Shown piece by piece: positions 45,582-54,346 of a DNA stretch of 64,000 bases. The stretch is from assembly GCA_021731045.1 (NCBI GenBank), contig JAKFYE010000003.1:1-64000 (forward strand), in the 5' to 3' direction. The notes under the pieces are model-generated. The model was not told where the DNA came from, did not search any database, and saw only the letters and a program-made list of their open reading frames with translations. Both the position numbers and the translations under genes were made by a program. Source of the DNA: Bdellovibrionales bacterium (lineage in GTDB: Bacteria; Bdellovibrionota; Bdellovibrionia; Bdellovibrionales; JAKFYE01). Position 1 is the stretch's first letter, and each line of letters opens with the position of its first letter.

Positions 45582-45755
45582 ATGGCATTAGATAAAGATC
45601 TTAAATTGCTAAAATATGATGTACGCATTCAAGAGTGGAGCGTTCGCAACGGTCAATTAAAGCAATCTGAAATCGATTCGCACCTTAAAGAATTACCTGA
45701 CGTTGCAAACAATGCTGTGTCTCTTAATCTCGAAGATAAAAACGAAACTCACTAA
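45582..45755 (+). CDS. Small conserved-looking 57 aa protein
   Basis: A short ORF with a strong AGGAG 6 bases before the ATG. It reads MALDKDLKLLKYDVRIQEWS, then a helical, highly charged middle and an acidic end (NLEDKNETH). No signal peptide, membrane helix or cysteine. Codon use matches its neighbours. It is probably translated from the sppA-rhomboid transcript. No function is recognised. Confidence 0.72.
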   Translation: MALDKDLKLLKYDVRIQEWSVRNGQLKQSEIDSHLKELPDVANNAVSLNLEDKNETH

Positions 45756-46148
45756 GCTCTAAAGACCGCGCGTGCGCTAACTCCATGTTTTAGCGCATCG
45801 CTTTGATTCTGAGTCTTCCAACAAAAAACTAAACTCATTTATCTCCATTGAAACCTGGCTTGCGGTAAGGGTTCGACATTCCTTTTCGAATATCTCTTCT
45901 TCTTGTAATTGCTTTCGGCCGCAGGTTGTCTTCGGATTGCATTACTTGATCGAAAGCAATTAAGAGAAAGCTTGCCAGGCTTGCATAACGCAACCCGGAT
46001 ACACCCGTGCACGACGCAAACTACAAGAAGAAGAGATATTCGAAAAGGAATGTCGAACCCTAGCTCAATTTTAAGTATTTCAATGGAGATAAATGAGTTT
46101 AGTTTTTTTGTGTGCGCTCAATGTGAGTCATCGGAATAGTACGTAAGT
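45756..46148. other. Gap between convergent genes, filled by a palindromic element
   Basis: The 393 base gap between the 57 aa gene and the L,D-transpeptidase gene is largely one inverted-repeat element (45823-46108). No real gene was found. Confidence 0.7.
45823..46108. repeat. Long branched inverted-repeat element 1
   Basis: Outer arms 45823-45853 and 46078-46108 are perfectly complementary (31/31). After an internal loop (14 and 16 bases) inner arms 45868-45907 and 46022-46061 are perfectly complementary (40/40). The core (45908-46021) has a 10 bp hairpin ATTGCTTTCG/CGAAAGCAAT (45908-45917 with 45951-45960) and TTGC-GCAA near 45981-45993. CCTGGC in the left internal loop (45854-45859) can pair with GCCAGG in the core (45974-45979), a possible pseudoknot. 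Same plan as 62688-62941. Confidence 0.92.
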
Positions 46149-47141
46149 TTAATTTGCAGCGGCAGAAGCGCGTGTTGTTTGGAGAGTGGCTTGGAGGCCT
46201 TCTGCATTTTCTACGGCGGCCCACTCTTCGCCTACGATTTTGAATTGATTGTCGGCTTTTTCAACTAAGTACAAAATTTTCTCGCCGAAGTCTGTGTGTT
46301 GGTCAGAGTTGTAGCCTTGAAGGGCGCGAATCACGACTTTTCCTTTTGAACGATAAATAACCGGCTCAGAAAAATGAACCGCAATCTTTTGGTATTTCTG
46401 ATTGAGGTTATCTTTATATGCGCGCCATTTGTTTTTAGTCATTCCTAAGGATTTAAAACCTTCATCGTAGTACTCGATGTATTTATCTAAATTTTTTGAT
46501 TCCCAAGCTACGCGCCAGTCTTCAAAAATTTTATGAAGGGCTTGGCTGGTCGTTTTGGATGTTTCTTCAGGAACCATGGCCATGCTGTCCAATATAATAA
46601 TAGGTGTAGCTCCTAATTTAATGTACTGGCTAATATCTGCGATCGCGTCATTACGCAAAACCACACATCCGCGAGAACCTCTTTGTAATGAAACTGTGTC
46701 GGGTACGGCGTGGAGCCAAATGCCGTTTCCGGTTTTGCCTTCCATCTGGTCAAAAAGATTTGGATAGTTGGTCGTAAAGGCTTTTTTTCCGTACTGAGAA
46801 AAATCAAGATTAGAGCCTTCCATCATGTTCATTAAAAAATAAATACCTTCAGGCGTTTTGTAATCTCCGCTTGAAACTTTAGGGCCTTCTTTTCGCCCTA
46901 GGTCTGAGGGATACTCAGTAACTTTAGCAATCCCACCTGTCGTTTTGGACCAAACAGTTAAGAGCCGTTTAGATTTGTCTACAATAAGGGCCGTTTTAGA
47001 AAAATACTGACCGTCGCCAAGCTGCACTAATGCAGCGGGGAGTTCTCCAGCTTGTGCAAAAGAAAAGACAGAGGAAGGGGCCATCGCGACTAGGCTTAAT
47101 AAAAAAAGATGTCTCGTTTTGAGATATTTATTATGGAACAT
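46149..47141 (-). CDS. L,D-transpeptidase (YkuD) with C-terminal NTF2-like domain
   Basis: Periplasmic peptidoglycan cross-linking or protein-anchoring enzyme. From ATG 47141 (330 aa, GAGAG upstream) there is a signal peptide ending near FSFAQA. The YkuD domain (about 45-190) has H144 in IWLHA and the catalytic cysteine C159 in SRGCVVLRN. The C-terminal part (about 200-320, KIFEDWRVAWESKNLDKYIEYY) looks like an NTF2/SnoaL-type domain, a combination known among L,D-transpeptidases. GTG 47150 is an alternative start. Confidence 0.9.
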   Translation of the reverse strand: MFHNKYLKTRHLFLLSLVAMAPSSVFSFAQAGELPAALVQLGDGQYFSKTALIVDKSKRLLTVWSKTTGGIAKVTEYPSDLGRKEGPKVSSGDYKTPEGIYFLMNMMEGSNLDFSQYGKKAFTTNYPNLFDQMEGKTGNGIWLHAVPDTVSLQRGSRGCVVLRNDAIADISQYIKLGATPIIILDSMAMVPEETSKTTSQALHKIFEDWRVAWESKNLDKYIEYYDEGFKSLGMTKNKWRAYKDNLNQKYQKIAVHFSEPVIYRSKGKVVIRALQGYNSDQHTDFGEKILYLVEKADNQFKIVGEEWAAVENAEGLQATLQTTRASAAAN

Positions 47142-47314
47142 TTTGGTCACTCTCTATTTTGTCGGAAGAGTGTGACATTCTGTCAAGTGTTCATACAGAT
47201 AAAGTGCAGAGTGTGGAGAAAAATGCGAAATATGCTGCCTATTTGGCTGGGGAAGCTCAAGACCATGGTCCTAAGTCCGATAAGTCTAGTAAGAAGCTAC
47301 TAGCGGAGTTGGTT

Positions 47315-47836
47315 ATGGCAGATGAAGCAAAAAAAGAATCCACCGGTGCACCAAAAGTAGGCATGGGTGCAAAAATCGCAAAGCTATTGCCGGTGATTTT
47401 TATTGTCGTCAACTTGGCGGTTTCAGGCGCAGGAATTTATTTTGTATTTCTCTCGACAGTTGGTTGGAAGTATCCCGTGATGACAGAAGAGCAAGAAGCT
47501 GAGGCTCTTCCTCATGAGCGTGAGAAGCGCGACAATTCACCTATTATGTACACTCTTGATAAATTCACCGTGAACTTAGATGGCACACCTAAACGTTTTA
47601 TTCAGACAGAGATCAGTCTTGAAATGTTAGATGAAAAAGGTTTCGAAGAGGTTGTAACTCTTGGTGCTCAAGCTCGGGATGCAATTGTACGCTTACTAAA
47701 TGCCAAAACATTTACAGATATCGAAACTATTCAGGGTAAACTTTTTTTGAAAGATCAAATCGCGATGACACTGAACCAACTTCTTAAAAAAGGGGTTGTG
47801 CGAGGCGTATATTTTTCTGACTTCTTAGTTCAATAA
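47315..47836 (+). CDS. fliL: FliL-like flagellar basal body protein (solitary)
   Basis: Single-pass membrane protein of the FliL family, which surrounds the stator and affects motor torque. ATG 47315 (173 aa) has GGAG 6 bases upstream. One membrane helix (about 20-45, LLPVIFIVVNLAVSGAGIYF) is followed by a periplasmic domain with YTLDKFTVNLDGTPKRFIQTEISLE in outline and ARDAIVRLLNAKTFTDI, ending in VYFSDFLVQ. An in-frame TTG at 47159 would add 52 residues. No other flagellar gene is near, which is unusual. Confidence 0.82.
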   Translation: MADEAKKESTGAPKVGMGAKIAKLLPVIFIVVNLAVSGAGIYFVFLSTVGWKYPVMTEEQEAEALPHEREKRDNSPIMYTLDKFTVNLDGTPKRFIQTEISLEMLDEKGFEEVVTLGAQARDAIVRLLNAKTFTDIETIQGKLFLKDQIAMTLNQLLKKGVVRGVYFSDFLVQ

Positions 47837-48303
47837 AGTGCGAACTTAGAAACCTTATAAACAGCTAAATTGGATTTTGGATAAAAAAAAGCTGCCTTGG
47901 AGGGGACCTTGGCAGCTTTCTAAGAGAAACTTTATTCGGATAATCGTGGGGCGATTATCCGAGGGGATATTCAATTCACTCCCTGACTACTTAAGCAACA
48001 CCCGTGCCAGTGTTGTAAAATTTATTTTATGTCGTTAAAATTAAAAATATGTTTCTAGTTTTAATTACTTAATGCGACGAATTAAAATTTAGTTGTGGGT
48101 TACTCGAAATTGAATGGGTTAGTTCCATTTTGGGGCGATTGATGTGCGTTATTTACGCAGATATTAATAATTAATCAATACCTTCAAAGCTTTAGTTAAG
48201 TTTTTAGTAACAGGTTCCAAAATAGAACCAGCTCCCGTCATGATACCGGCAGGCCTTGCAAGCCACCGCCGCTCGGTTCACACTAATTGTTCGAGGTAAC
48301 AAC
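47837..48303. other. Intergenic region with a candidate minus-strand small RNA
   Basis: About 470 bases with no ORF. The first part holds the candidate small RNA at 47883-48017. The second part is AT-rich and must contain the promoter of the M16 gene; GAGG before 48304 is its ribosome binding site. Confidence 0.5.
47883..48017 (-). ncRNA. Candidate small RNA with intrinsic terminator
   Basis: Read on the minus strand: a TAAAAT -10 candidate (48029-48024), hairpin CAACAC/GTGTTG (48015-47996), a perfect 10 bp hairpin CGGATAATCG/CGATTATCCG (47961-47937), and a terminator AAAGCTGCC/GGCAGCTTT (47919-47888) with eight Ts. No minus-strand gene lies upstream for several kilobases, so the terminator has no other owner. 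The -35 is not clear and no RNA family was recognised. Confidence 0.48.
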
Positions 48304-49710
48304 ATGAAACTTAGCATCTTTTTATTCGCAATTCTATTTTCTGGCGTCTTTTCTTATGCCGCTGAAAATTCGACCACGAAGGCTCAAGATAAACCAGCGT
48401 CAGATTCCGGTATTCACTTAAACGTGGAGAAATATAAACTTCCAAATGGTTTGACGGTTGTACTTCATTCAGAACGTTCAGTGCCCGTAGTGAGCTATCA
48501 AACGTGGTTTAAAGTGGGATCCAAAGACGAAGAGCCTGGATACACGGGTATCGCACATTTATTTGAACACATGATGTTTAAAGGGGCAAAGCGATATACG
48601 AACAATGATTTTGATAAAGTATTAAGGGCTACGGGCGCAACGTACAATGCGTTTACCAGTCAAGATTACACTGGCTATTATATTGATTTGCCATCTGATA
48701 AATTAGAACTTGCCATAGATCTTGAATCGGATCGTCTCGAATTTCTTCAGTTAACAGATGAGAATCTCACCAGTGAGCGCGAAGTTGTTAAAGAAGAACG
48801 TCGCTACCGCCTTGATAACAGTATAATGGGAAAATTATACGCCGAAACCTTTGCCGCTTTTTTTACCGCAAATTCCTATATGTGGCCCGTTATTGGTTTT
48901 ATGGAAGATTTAAATACGATCAATCTCCAAAAGTGTAAGGAGTTTTTTAAGCAGTACTACTCTACTAACAATGCTGTCGTTGTGGTCGCGGGAGATTTTG
49001 ATTCGACTCATGTAAAAAAACTTATAGAAAAATACTATGGTCATATGAAGCCGAGTGAAATTCTTCGGCCTACCCAAAAATCCGAGCCGCCTCTTACCCA
49101 ACAACGCCGTAAAGTTATAGAAAAAGACATTCAAACAGAAGTTTTCGCTTTAAGTTATGGTGTGCCCGCGCAGGGAAGTGAAGAGGGTTACGCGTTTGAT
49201 CTCTTAGCGAATATTTTATCTGAAGGCACCTCAAGTCGTTTGTATAATAAAGTGGTTCGAGAGGCGAAACTTGCAGATGCGATCAGTGCCATGAATTACA
49301 GCCTCATGCACCATGGGTTATTTATGTTCACGGTGAATATGAAAAGCTTAAGTTCGGTGAATGACCGTGACAAAGTTCTCGACATTATTGAGGGTGAAGT
49401 TTGGCGTGTTAAAAATCAGAATATAGCGGCCGAAGAATTAGAAAAATCGAAAACATTTGTCATGAAGACATATGTGGATGGATTAAAAACCATCAATGGA
49501 CGAGGTCGATTGCTCGCGCAATCAGAAGTGTACTACGATGACTACTCGAGAATGTTTTCAGATCTTGAAAAATACAATAAAGTGACCGCTGAACAGATTC
49601 GTACGGTCGCTAAGAAATTTTTAAACAAAAATCAATCAAGTTTGGTAGTCGTCACCCGCCCGCAGTCTAAAAAAACTGCTGCGCAGACTCAACCAACGAA
49701 AACATTTTAA
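48304..49710 (+). CDS. Exported M16 zinc peptidase, active subunit
   Basis: A 468 aa exported pitrilysin-type peptidase. ATG 48304 has GAGG 7 bases before it and begins a signal peptide (MKLSIFLFAILFSGVFSYAA). The inverted zinc motif H85-L-F-E88-H89 is intact; the later ligand is in TSEREVVKEERR. The C-terminal half has GTSSRLYNKVVREAKLADAI. Paired with the next gene, it resembles active/inactive M16 heterodimers. The cell compartment is the periplasm. Confidence 0.92.
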   Translation: MKLSIFLFAILFSGVFSYAAENSTTKAQDKPASDSGIHLNVEKYKLPNGLTVVLHSERSVPVVSYQTWFKVGSKDEEPGYTGIAHLFEHMMFKGAKRYTNNDFDKVLRATGATYNAFTSQDYTGYYIDLPSDKLELAIDLESDRLEFLQLTDENLTSEREVVKEERRYRLDNSIMGKLYAETFAAFFTANSYMWPVIGFMEDLNTINLQKCKEFFKQYYSTNNAVVVVAGDFDSTHVKKLIEKYYGHMKPSEILRPTQKSEPPLTQQRRKVIEKDIQTEVFALSYGVPAQGSEEGYAFDLLANILSEGTSSRLYNKVVREAKLADAISAMNYSLMHHGLFMFTVNMKSLSSVNDRDKVLDIIEGEVWRVKNQNIAAEELEKSKTFVMKTYVDGLKTINGRGRLLAQSEVYYDDYSRMFSDLEKYNKVTAEQIRTVAKKFLNKNQSSLVVVTRPQSKKTAAQTQPTKTF

Positions 49711-49729
49711 AATAGGTATAGGATATTAA

Positions 49730-51124
49730 ATGAAAAATGTAATTTTATCGATCTTTGTGGTTTTCACACTCGTCAACTGCACCAGTTCTTCAAAAAAAAA
49801 TAATGCGGCGATAGGTTTTCAGCCTCGGGCAAGTGAAGAGTTCCAGTTGCCTAATGGCCTTAACGTTTTACTCGTACAGGATAAAAGTTTGCCTTACATC
49901 TCGTACAATATGTTATTTAAAACAGGCGGAAGTGCTGATCCGACCAATGAATCAGGGTTAGCTAACTTAACAGCCGGACTTATTGAAAAAGGCACTAAAG
50001 GCAAATCCGCAAACATGATCGCTAATAAATTAGGTCAATTTGCGGCTGATTTTAATGCGGATGTACATCGCGATTATACGATGTTTCAAGTGGGCACCCT
50101 TTCTAAGTTTCAGGTCGAATTATTAGACCTGTTTGCGGAAGTGATAACACAACCTTCGTTTCCGGAAAGTGAAATCAAAATGCTCAAAAATCAAATTGGC
50201 TCTGCGCTAGCCAAAATTTCGGATAATCCCAATGCGTTTGCAGATCGAATTATGGACCAATATATTTTTGATGGGCACCCTTATGGTCAGCCTGTATCTG
50301 GGCGCTTGCGAAGTGTGAGTGTACTTACGAGACAAGATCTATTGTCATTTTATTCGTCATACTATCGGCCCAACAATGCTATTTTGGCCGTAGTCGGAAA
50401 TTACGATGAAAATATAAAAAAAATTATAGAAACCAAATTTGGAAAGTGGGAATCGGGCACGGCCGCTCCAATAAAACTAGAGGCCCCCAAAACGGTTGAG
50501 CAAACGACGATTCGAATCGTAGACAAACCCGAGATCGTACAAACGCAAATTCGCATCGGGCAAATTGGTATTCCTCGCAACCATCCTGATTATTTAAAAT
50601 TGAGAATCGCAAATTCCATTTTAGGTAGCGGATTTTCGAGCCGACTCGTAAGCCGTGTTCGCGATCAACTTGGACTTACGTATCATATTTCAAGTCAGAT
50701 CGATGCTTTGATGAATACAGGATCGTTTGAGATAAAAACATTCACTAAAAACGAAACGGCAGGACGGGCCATTCAGGAAACTATTTCGACTTTTAAAGAA
50801 TATTGTACCAATGGGGTGAGCGAATCCGAAGTTCAAGAAGCTAAAAGCTTTATGGTGGGACAATTCCCACAAGTTGTGGAAACGGCTGAAGCCTGGGCTC
50901 AAAATTTACTTATTTTACGCGTGTACGGTATACCCGACACGTATTTAACAGAATTTAAGGCTAATGTTATGAGTATTACGGCGAGTGATGTAAACGCCGT
51001 GATTAAAAAATACTATACGCCTAGCAAGCTTAAGATCGTCGCATTCTCTACGGCAGATAAGATTTCTGAGCAGTTAAAAACTGTCGGTAACGTCGAAATT
51101 CAAAATTTTAAAGATTATCAATGA
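49730..51124 (+). CDS. M16-family lipoprotein, inactive partner subunit
   Basis: A 464 aa M16 homolog. The N terminus is a lipoprotein signal ending LVNC-T. In the position of the HxxEH zinc motif it reads SGLANLTAGLIEKGTKG, so no zinc site is expected. The C-terminal substrate-closing part is kept: GSGFSSRLVSRVRDQLGLTYHISS, with the Arg and Tyr used by M16 partner subunits. It lies 19 bases after the active subunit. A membrane-tethered heterodimer is a reasonable inference. Confidence 0.9.
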   Translation: MKNVILSIFVVFTLVNCTSSSKKNNAAIGFQPRASEEFQLPNGLNVLLVQDKSLPYISYNMLFKTGGSADPTNESGLANLTAGLIEKGTKGKSANMIANKLGQFAADFNADVHRDYTMFQVGTLSKFQVELLDLFAEVITQPSFPESEIKMLKNQIGSALAKISDNPNAFADRIMDQYIFDGHPYGQPVSGRLRSVSVLTRQDLLSFYSSYYRPNNAILAVVGNYDENIKKIIETKFGKWESGTAAPIKLEAPKTVEQTTIRIVDKPEIVQTQIRIGQIGIPRNHPDYLKLRIANSILGSGFSSRLVSRVRDQLGLTYHISSQIDALMNTGSFEIKTFTKNETAGRAIQETISTFKEYCTNGVSESEVQEAKSFMVGQFPQVVETAEAWAQNLLILRVYGIPDTYLTEFKANVMSITASDVNAVIKKYYTPSKLKIVAFSTADKISEQLKTVGNVEIQNFKDYQ

Positions 51125-51441
51125 TTGAGCGGAAAGGCTGAAGCTTTGACTTTAGCCTGGGTATTCGTGGATTGATTTTGCGGCGTATGATTTTCAATGT
51201 TTGCTGTATTCGCAAGTCGTTCTGACAAAGAACGAATATCACCTTGTAGAAATTTAACTTCGTTTTTTAAGCTTTGTACGTCTTTACGGAGTTTATCTGT
51301 TTTGGTAAACCAAGAAAAAACCTCACGTAAAGCAAAACTGAAAACAATTAAGCACGCCGTGCTGATCACAGAAATCATGCCGACATTTGAAAAGTTATCA
51401 AATAGAAATCTTTTAAACTCTGCGATCTGTTCCAACATCAT
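51118..51441 (-). CDS. Small membrane protein with coiled coil
   Basis: A 107 aa protein: one membrane helix (about 22-42, ISVISTACLIVFSFAL), then a coiled coil (about 50-85, LRKDVQSLKNEVKFLQGDIRSLSERL in outline) and a polar tail. No family recognised. Its stop overlaps the end of the M16 lipoprotein gene on the other strand by 7 bases. Confidence 0.62.
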   Translation of the reverse strand: MMLEQIAEFKRFLFDNFSNVGMISVISTACLIVFSFALREVFSWFTKTDKLRKDVQSLKNEVKFLQGDIRSLSERLANTANIENHTPQNQSTNTQAKVKASAFPLNH

Positions 51442-51502
51442 GCTCCAGTGTCTAGTTTGGCATATAGGGCTTCGTCAATGACGTTTTCTTAAGTGTACGA
51501 GG

Positions 51503-52201
51503 TTAGGTCTTTTTTCGTTTCTTAATGAAAATATAACCACCTATAGCGGCTAATAGAATGGCAAGGAGTAGGGCATTCTTTTTAGATCTGGAAGACCCCG
51601 TAGGTTCGTTTGGCAGCTCACCGTCGCCCATATCCATCGGAATACCCGACGCCGAGCCAATAATGCCTCCGGTGGAATTAGACGCATTCACTAAATTTGG
51701 AGCCGCAATCACGCGTAAACTCTGAATAGCTTTAAAAAAATCGTTACTGTATTTCGTATAATAACGTTGGTGAGCGCTAAACGTAACGAGAATGGCAATT
51801 TGCACTTTTATCGTCGCGAGATAGCGAGTGTAGTAATAGGGAACTTCGCTACCGAGATGCATGCCATCGACCCAGGCGTGCCCCGAAATCTGCATTTGTT
51901 TCACTTGTTTAATTTGCGACATTACAGGTTTACCGTCAGCGCCCGTAATCGCTTTAGGTGTTTTTAAGTAATTTTCATACTGCGCCAACGAGTCAGTAGG
52001 GCCAACTTCTTTAGCGGTTAAAATAATGACCGCTTCGCGGTTTGCTCCAGCGGCATCACTCCGACAAATCCATTCGGTTTTATCTAGCGAGCAGCTCCAC
52101 TGATCGGGAAGTTCAAAGCTGATATAACTATTGGTAAACAGTTTGGCGAAAGCCGGTTGCGAAAGAATAAAAGCAAAAATAAAAAAGCCAAGGCTCTTCA
52201 A
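51503..52201 (-). CDS. Exported protein with C-terminal membrane anchor
   Basis: Unrecognised 232 aa protein. TTG 52201 is chosen because GAGGGAG lies 6 bases before it and it begins a clean signal peptide (KSLGFFIFAFILSQPAFA). The mature part has two cysteines (WSCSLDKTEWICRSD) that could pair. A Gly/Ser-rich stretch precedes a C-terminal membrane helix (ALLLAILLAAIGGYIFI) with a KKRKK end. The protein would be held in the inner membrane with its body in the periplasm. Confidence 0.68.
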   Translation of the reverse strand: MKSLGFFIFAFILSQPAFAKLFTNSYISFELPDQWSCSLDKTEWICRSDAAGANREAVIILTAKEVGPTDSLAQYENYLKTPKAITGADGKPVMSQIKQVKQMQISGHAWVDGMHLGSEVPYYYTRYLATIKVQIAILVTFSAHQRYYTKYSNDFFKAIQSLRVIAAPNLVNASNSTGGIIGSASGIPMDMGDGELPNEPTGSSRSKKNALLLAILLAAIGGYIFIKKRKKT

Positions 52202-52407
52202 AGATGTCTCCCTCAGAAATGTATGAACCCGTCTTAATTTTAGTCTGGGAATCGAGTGGAGTGAAAGAAAAAAGAACAACTCTGCTTAAAGTAGGAGCTT
52301 TGCTAATCAATCATGGGCTTTTGCCCAGGACTTCCGCCTTTAGAAGCATAGGGTAGAGGCGTTAAATTTGGAAGACTATAAGAATCGCTTATGTTATGGT
52401 TAAGACT

Positions 52408-53316
52408 ATGAATTTTCAGCAGCTCAATACTTTTTGTACGGTTTTAAGTGAGCGCAGCATGACCGCCGCCGCTCAAAAACTATTCCTGACTCAGCCTGCC
52501 GTCAGCCAGCAAATTCGGGCACTCGAGGACGACATTGGTGTGGAACTTTTTGTTAGAGGCTCACGAACAATGAAGCCGACGCCACAGGGACAATTACTCT
52601 TCGAATACGCACAAAAAATACTACATCTTATCGAACAGGCCAAGGTGGCGATCCAAACAATGGGCGCTGAAGTAACAGGACCATTGCGTATAGGAACGAT
52701 TAACTCTATCGGTTTACATCTTATTGGTCCGGTGTTTAGTTTGTTTTTAAAAAATAATAAGAACGTAAAAGTACAATTGCATTATGCCTCAGGATTAGAG
52801 CTCCTTCGCCTTCTCGAAAGAGGCGAGCTCGATTTGGCCGTGTTGCCTGATATGTCTAAAGAGTACAGTGCGAATCCTCAAGATTTTAACAAAGAGTTAA
52901 TTTCTAAAGATGAAATGTGGTTAGTCACTGCGGGCAGTGATCGTGAAGCGCCAACCCATACGAATCTTTTAGAATATTCTAAAAGACAGATTGTGCTTCT
53001 AACAGATCAGTATCCAGGGTTTGAAAATCACGTGCAACGTGAAGTAAAGCGTATGGGTGGGTTTATGCGGCCTGTATTTGAAAGCTCAAATGTAGGAACA
53101 CTAAAACGTGTGATCGAAAGCGGACTGGGTTGGGGTTTTCTTCCGCGACATAGCATCAGAAAACAGGTGCAGTCAGGACGACTCCGCAAAGTGGGCGTAG
53201 AAAACTTAAATTACATTGTAGATTTGTACTGTTACTGGCCAAAAAATCAGTCTATGGCAAAAGCCTCTGAGGTTTTTTTAAAAGCTTTGCAACAACAAGC
53301 GAGTATTGGATTATAA
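52408..53316 (+). CDS. LysR-family transcriptional regulator
   Basis: A 302 aa LysR regulator. The helix-turn-helix is MNFQQLNTFCTVLSERSMTAAAQKLFLTQPAVSQQIRALE (residues 1-40 in outline). The effector-binding domain has GPLRIGTINSIG and WGFLPRHSI, in the CysB/CbbR-like style. ATG 52408 gives the usual LysR beginning; ATG 52396 would add four residues. No divergent target gene is close, and its regulon is unknown. Confidence 0.88.
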   Translation: MNFQQLNTFCTVLSERSMTAAAQKLFLTQPAVSQQIRALEDDIGVELFVRGSRTMKPTPQGQLLFEYAQKILHLIEQAKVAIQTMGAEVTGPLRIGTINSIGLHLIGPVFSLFLKNNKNVKVQLHYASGLELLRLLERGELDLAVLPDMSKEYSANPQDFNKELISKDEMWLVTAGSDREAPTHTNLLEYSKRQIVLLTDQYPGFENHVQREVKRMGGFMRPVFESSNVGTLKRVIESGLGWGFLPRHSIRKQVQSGRLRKVGVENLNYIVDLYCYWPKNQSMAKASEVFLKALQQQASIGL

Positions 53317-53421
53317 AAATCTAAAGCATTTGAAAAAAAGCATAGAGCATATGTCAAAGACATGAAGGCAAGAGCTGGTCGCATTGGGCCCATTATTTTT
53401 TTCATATGCCGCTGATCATTC

Positions 53422-53601
53422 TTAGCAAGTTCGGGCGAGTTTATTTTTTGAGACCGTAGGCTTAAGTATTTTCTGCGGAACGGGCTTTGAAATAACTTTT
53501 TTTGAAGCCATTGCGTTCTGAGATAAGAATATTGAACTTACAAATAAAATAACTAAATAAAATATTAGATTGTACGTTTTTAAATCCGAATTCCTTTTCA
53601 T
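53422..53601 (-). CDS. Small exported protein
   Basis: A 59 aa ORF with a signal-peptide-like N terminus (LKTYNLIFYLVILFVSSIFLSQNAMA) after a short basic stretch, then a mature part rich in Lys, Pro and Val (KVISKPVPQKILKP) and a single C-terminal Cys. ATG 53601 has AAGG upstream. No homolog recognised; a cationic periplasmic peptide is possible. Coding status is uncertain. Confidence 0.45.
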   Translation of the reverse strand: MKRNSDLKTYNLIFYLVILFVSSIFLSQNAMASKKVISKPVPQKILKPTVSKNKLARTC

Positions 53602-53863
53602 GGTTTCTCGCCTTCGTTCAATCTGAACTCCTTCTACATTTCTCATTCCAAAATCCTTTTGAAATAATAAAAAGACTTTAACTTATGTGTCCAAACACCA
53701 CCATTTAATTAAAATTTACGAAGTCATAAGTAAAAAGAATAGAAGAGGGGAGGGGCCTATTGCCAATGGGAATGATCGCAGATCAAAAATGTTCTTTTAA
53801 AGCTACTTATGTAGCAGAAGGTTTATTTTGACGGGCTGTGAGACCTGTGGGTAACCTTAAGGA

Positions 53864-54346
53864 ATGAATACAAAAATTCTTCCGCAATCCAATAGTTTAA
53901 CTTCGGGCTCGACATTGTGGGTACTTCCTCAACCCGATGTGAGCCGCTGGTCCGTTAAAATGGATTGGTACATGGGTGGGCTAATTACAAATGCGGAACA
54001 ACGAAAGCCTCAAACGATTTCTTCAAGTCTTAGTAAAATTTTAATCGACGAAGACATTACGCTCCCGATAAACCATACAAATAAAAATGCGCCACTTTTA
54101 ATTATGAGTGAGTTTTTGTTGCCGAATAAAAAAACTTTGATCCTGGATTACAATGGTAGCGTAAAAGATTGGACGACCGCTTTAGTCAAGGTTTGGTCGC
54201 AATTGAAATCACCGACGATTCGCGTTTTTTTACCTTCCACCGTTAAAGCAGCCCACTTTCTTGAACAACTTCCTGATATGAAATTTGAAGAGCATGAAGA
54301 CGCCCTCCATATGACTGTCGTGGATGATAAGCCTGAGATGATATGA
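53864..54346 (+). CDS. Protein of unknown function upstream of the PPSR gene
   Basis: Unrecognised 160 aa soluble protein. It is mixed alpha/beta by pattern, with WVLPQPDVSRWSVKMDWYMGG near the N terminus, LLIMSEFLLPNKKTLILDYNGS in the middle and an acidic C terminus. No signal peptide. It overlaps the next gene by four bases (ATGA), so the two are cotranscribed and probably coupled. That linkage suggests a role with the PEP synthase/PPDK regulator, but this is only inference. Confidence 0.6.
   Translation: MNTKILPQSNSLTSGSTLWVLPQPDVSRWSVKMDWYMGGLITNAEQRKPQTISSSLSKILIDEDITLPINHTNKNAPLLIMSEFLLPNKKTLILDYNGSVKDWTTALVKVWSQLKSPTIRVFLPSTVKAAHFLEQLPDMKFEEHEDALHMTVVDDKPEMI

Noticed and set aside
45823-46108. 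Element 1 as an insertion sequence, integron attC site or group II intron remnant
   Set aside because: No transposase, integrase or reverse transcriptase ORF, no target-site duplication at the borders and no attC core sites; arms are too long and perfect for attC.
47159-47314. 52-residue N-terminal extension of FliL from TTG 47159
   Set aside because: ATG 47315 has GGAG at ideal spacing and gives a normal FliL length. The extension looks protein-like, so this is not fully closed.
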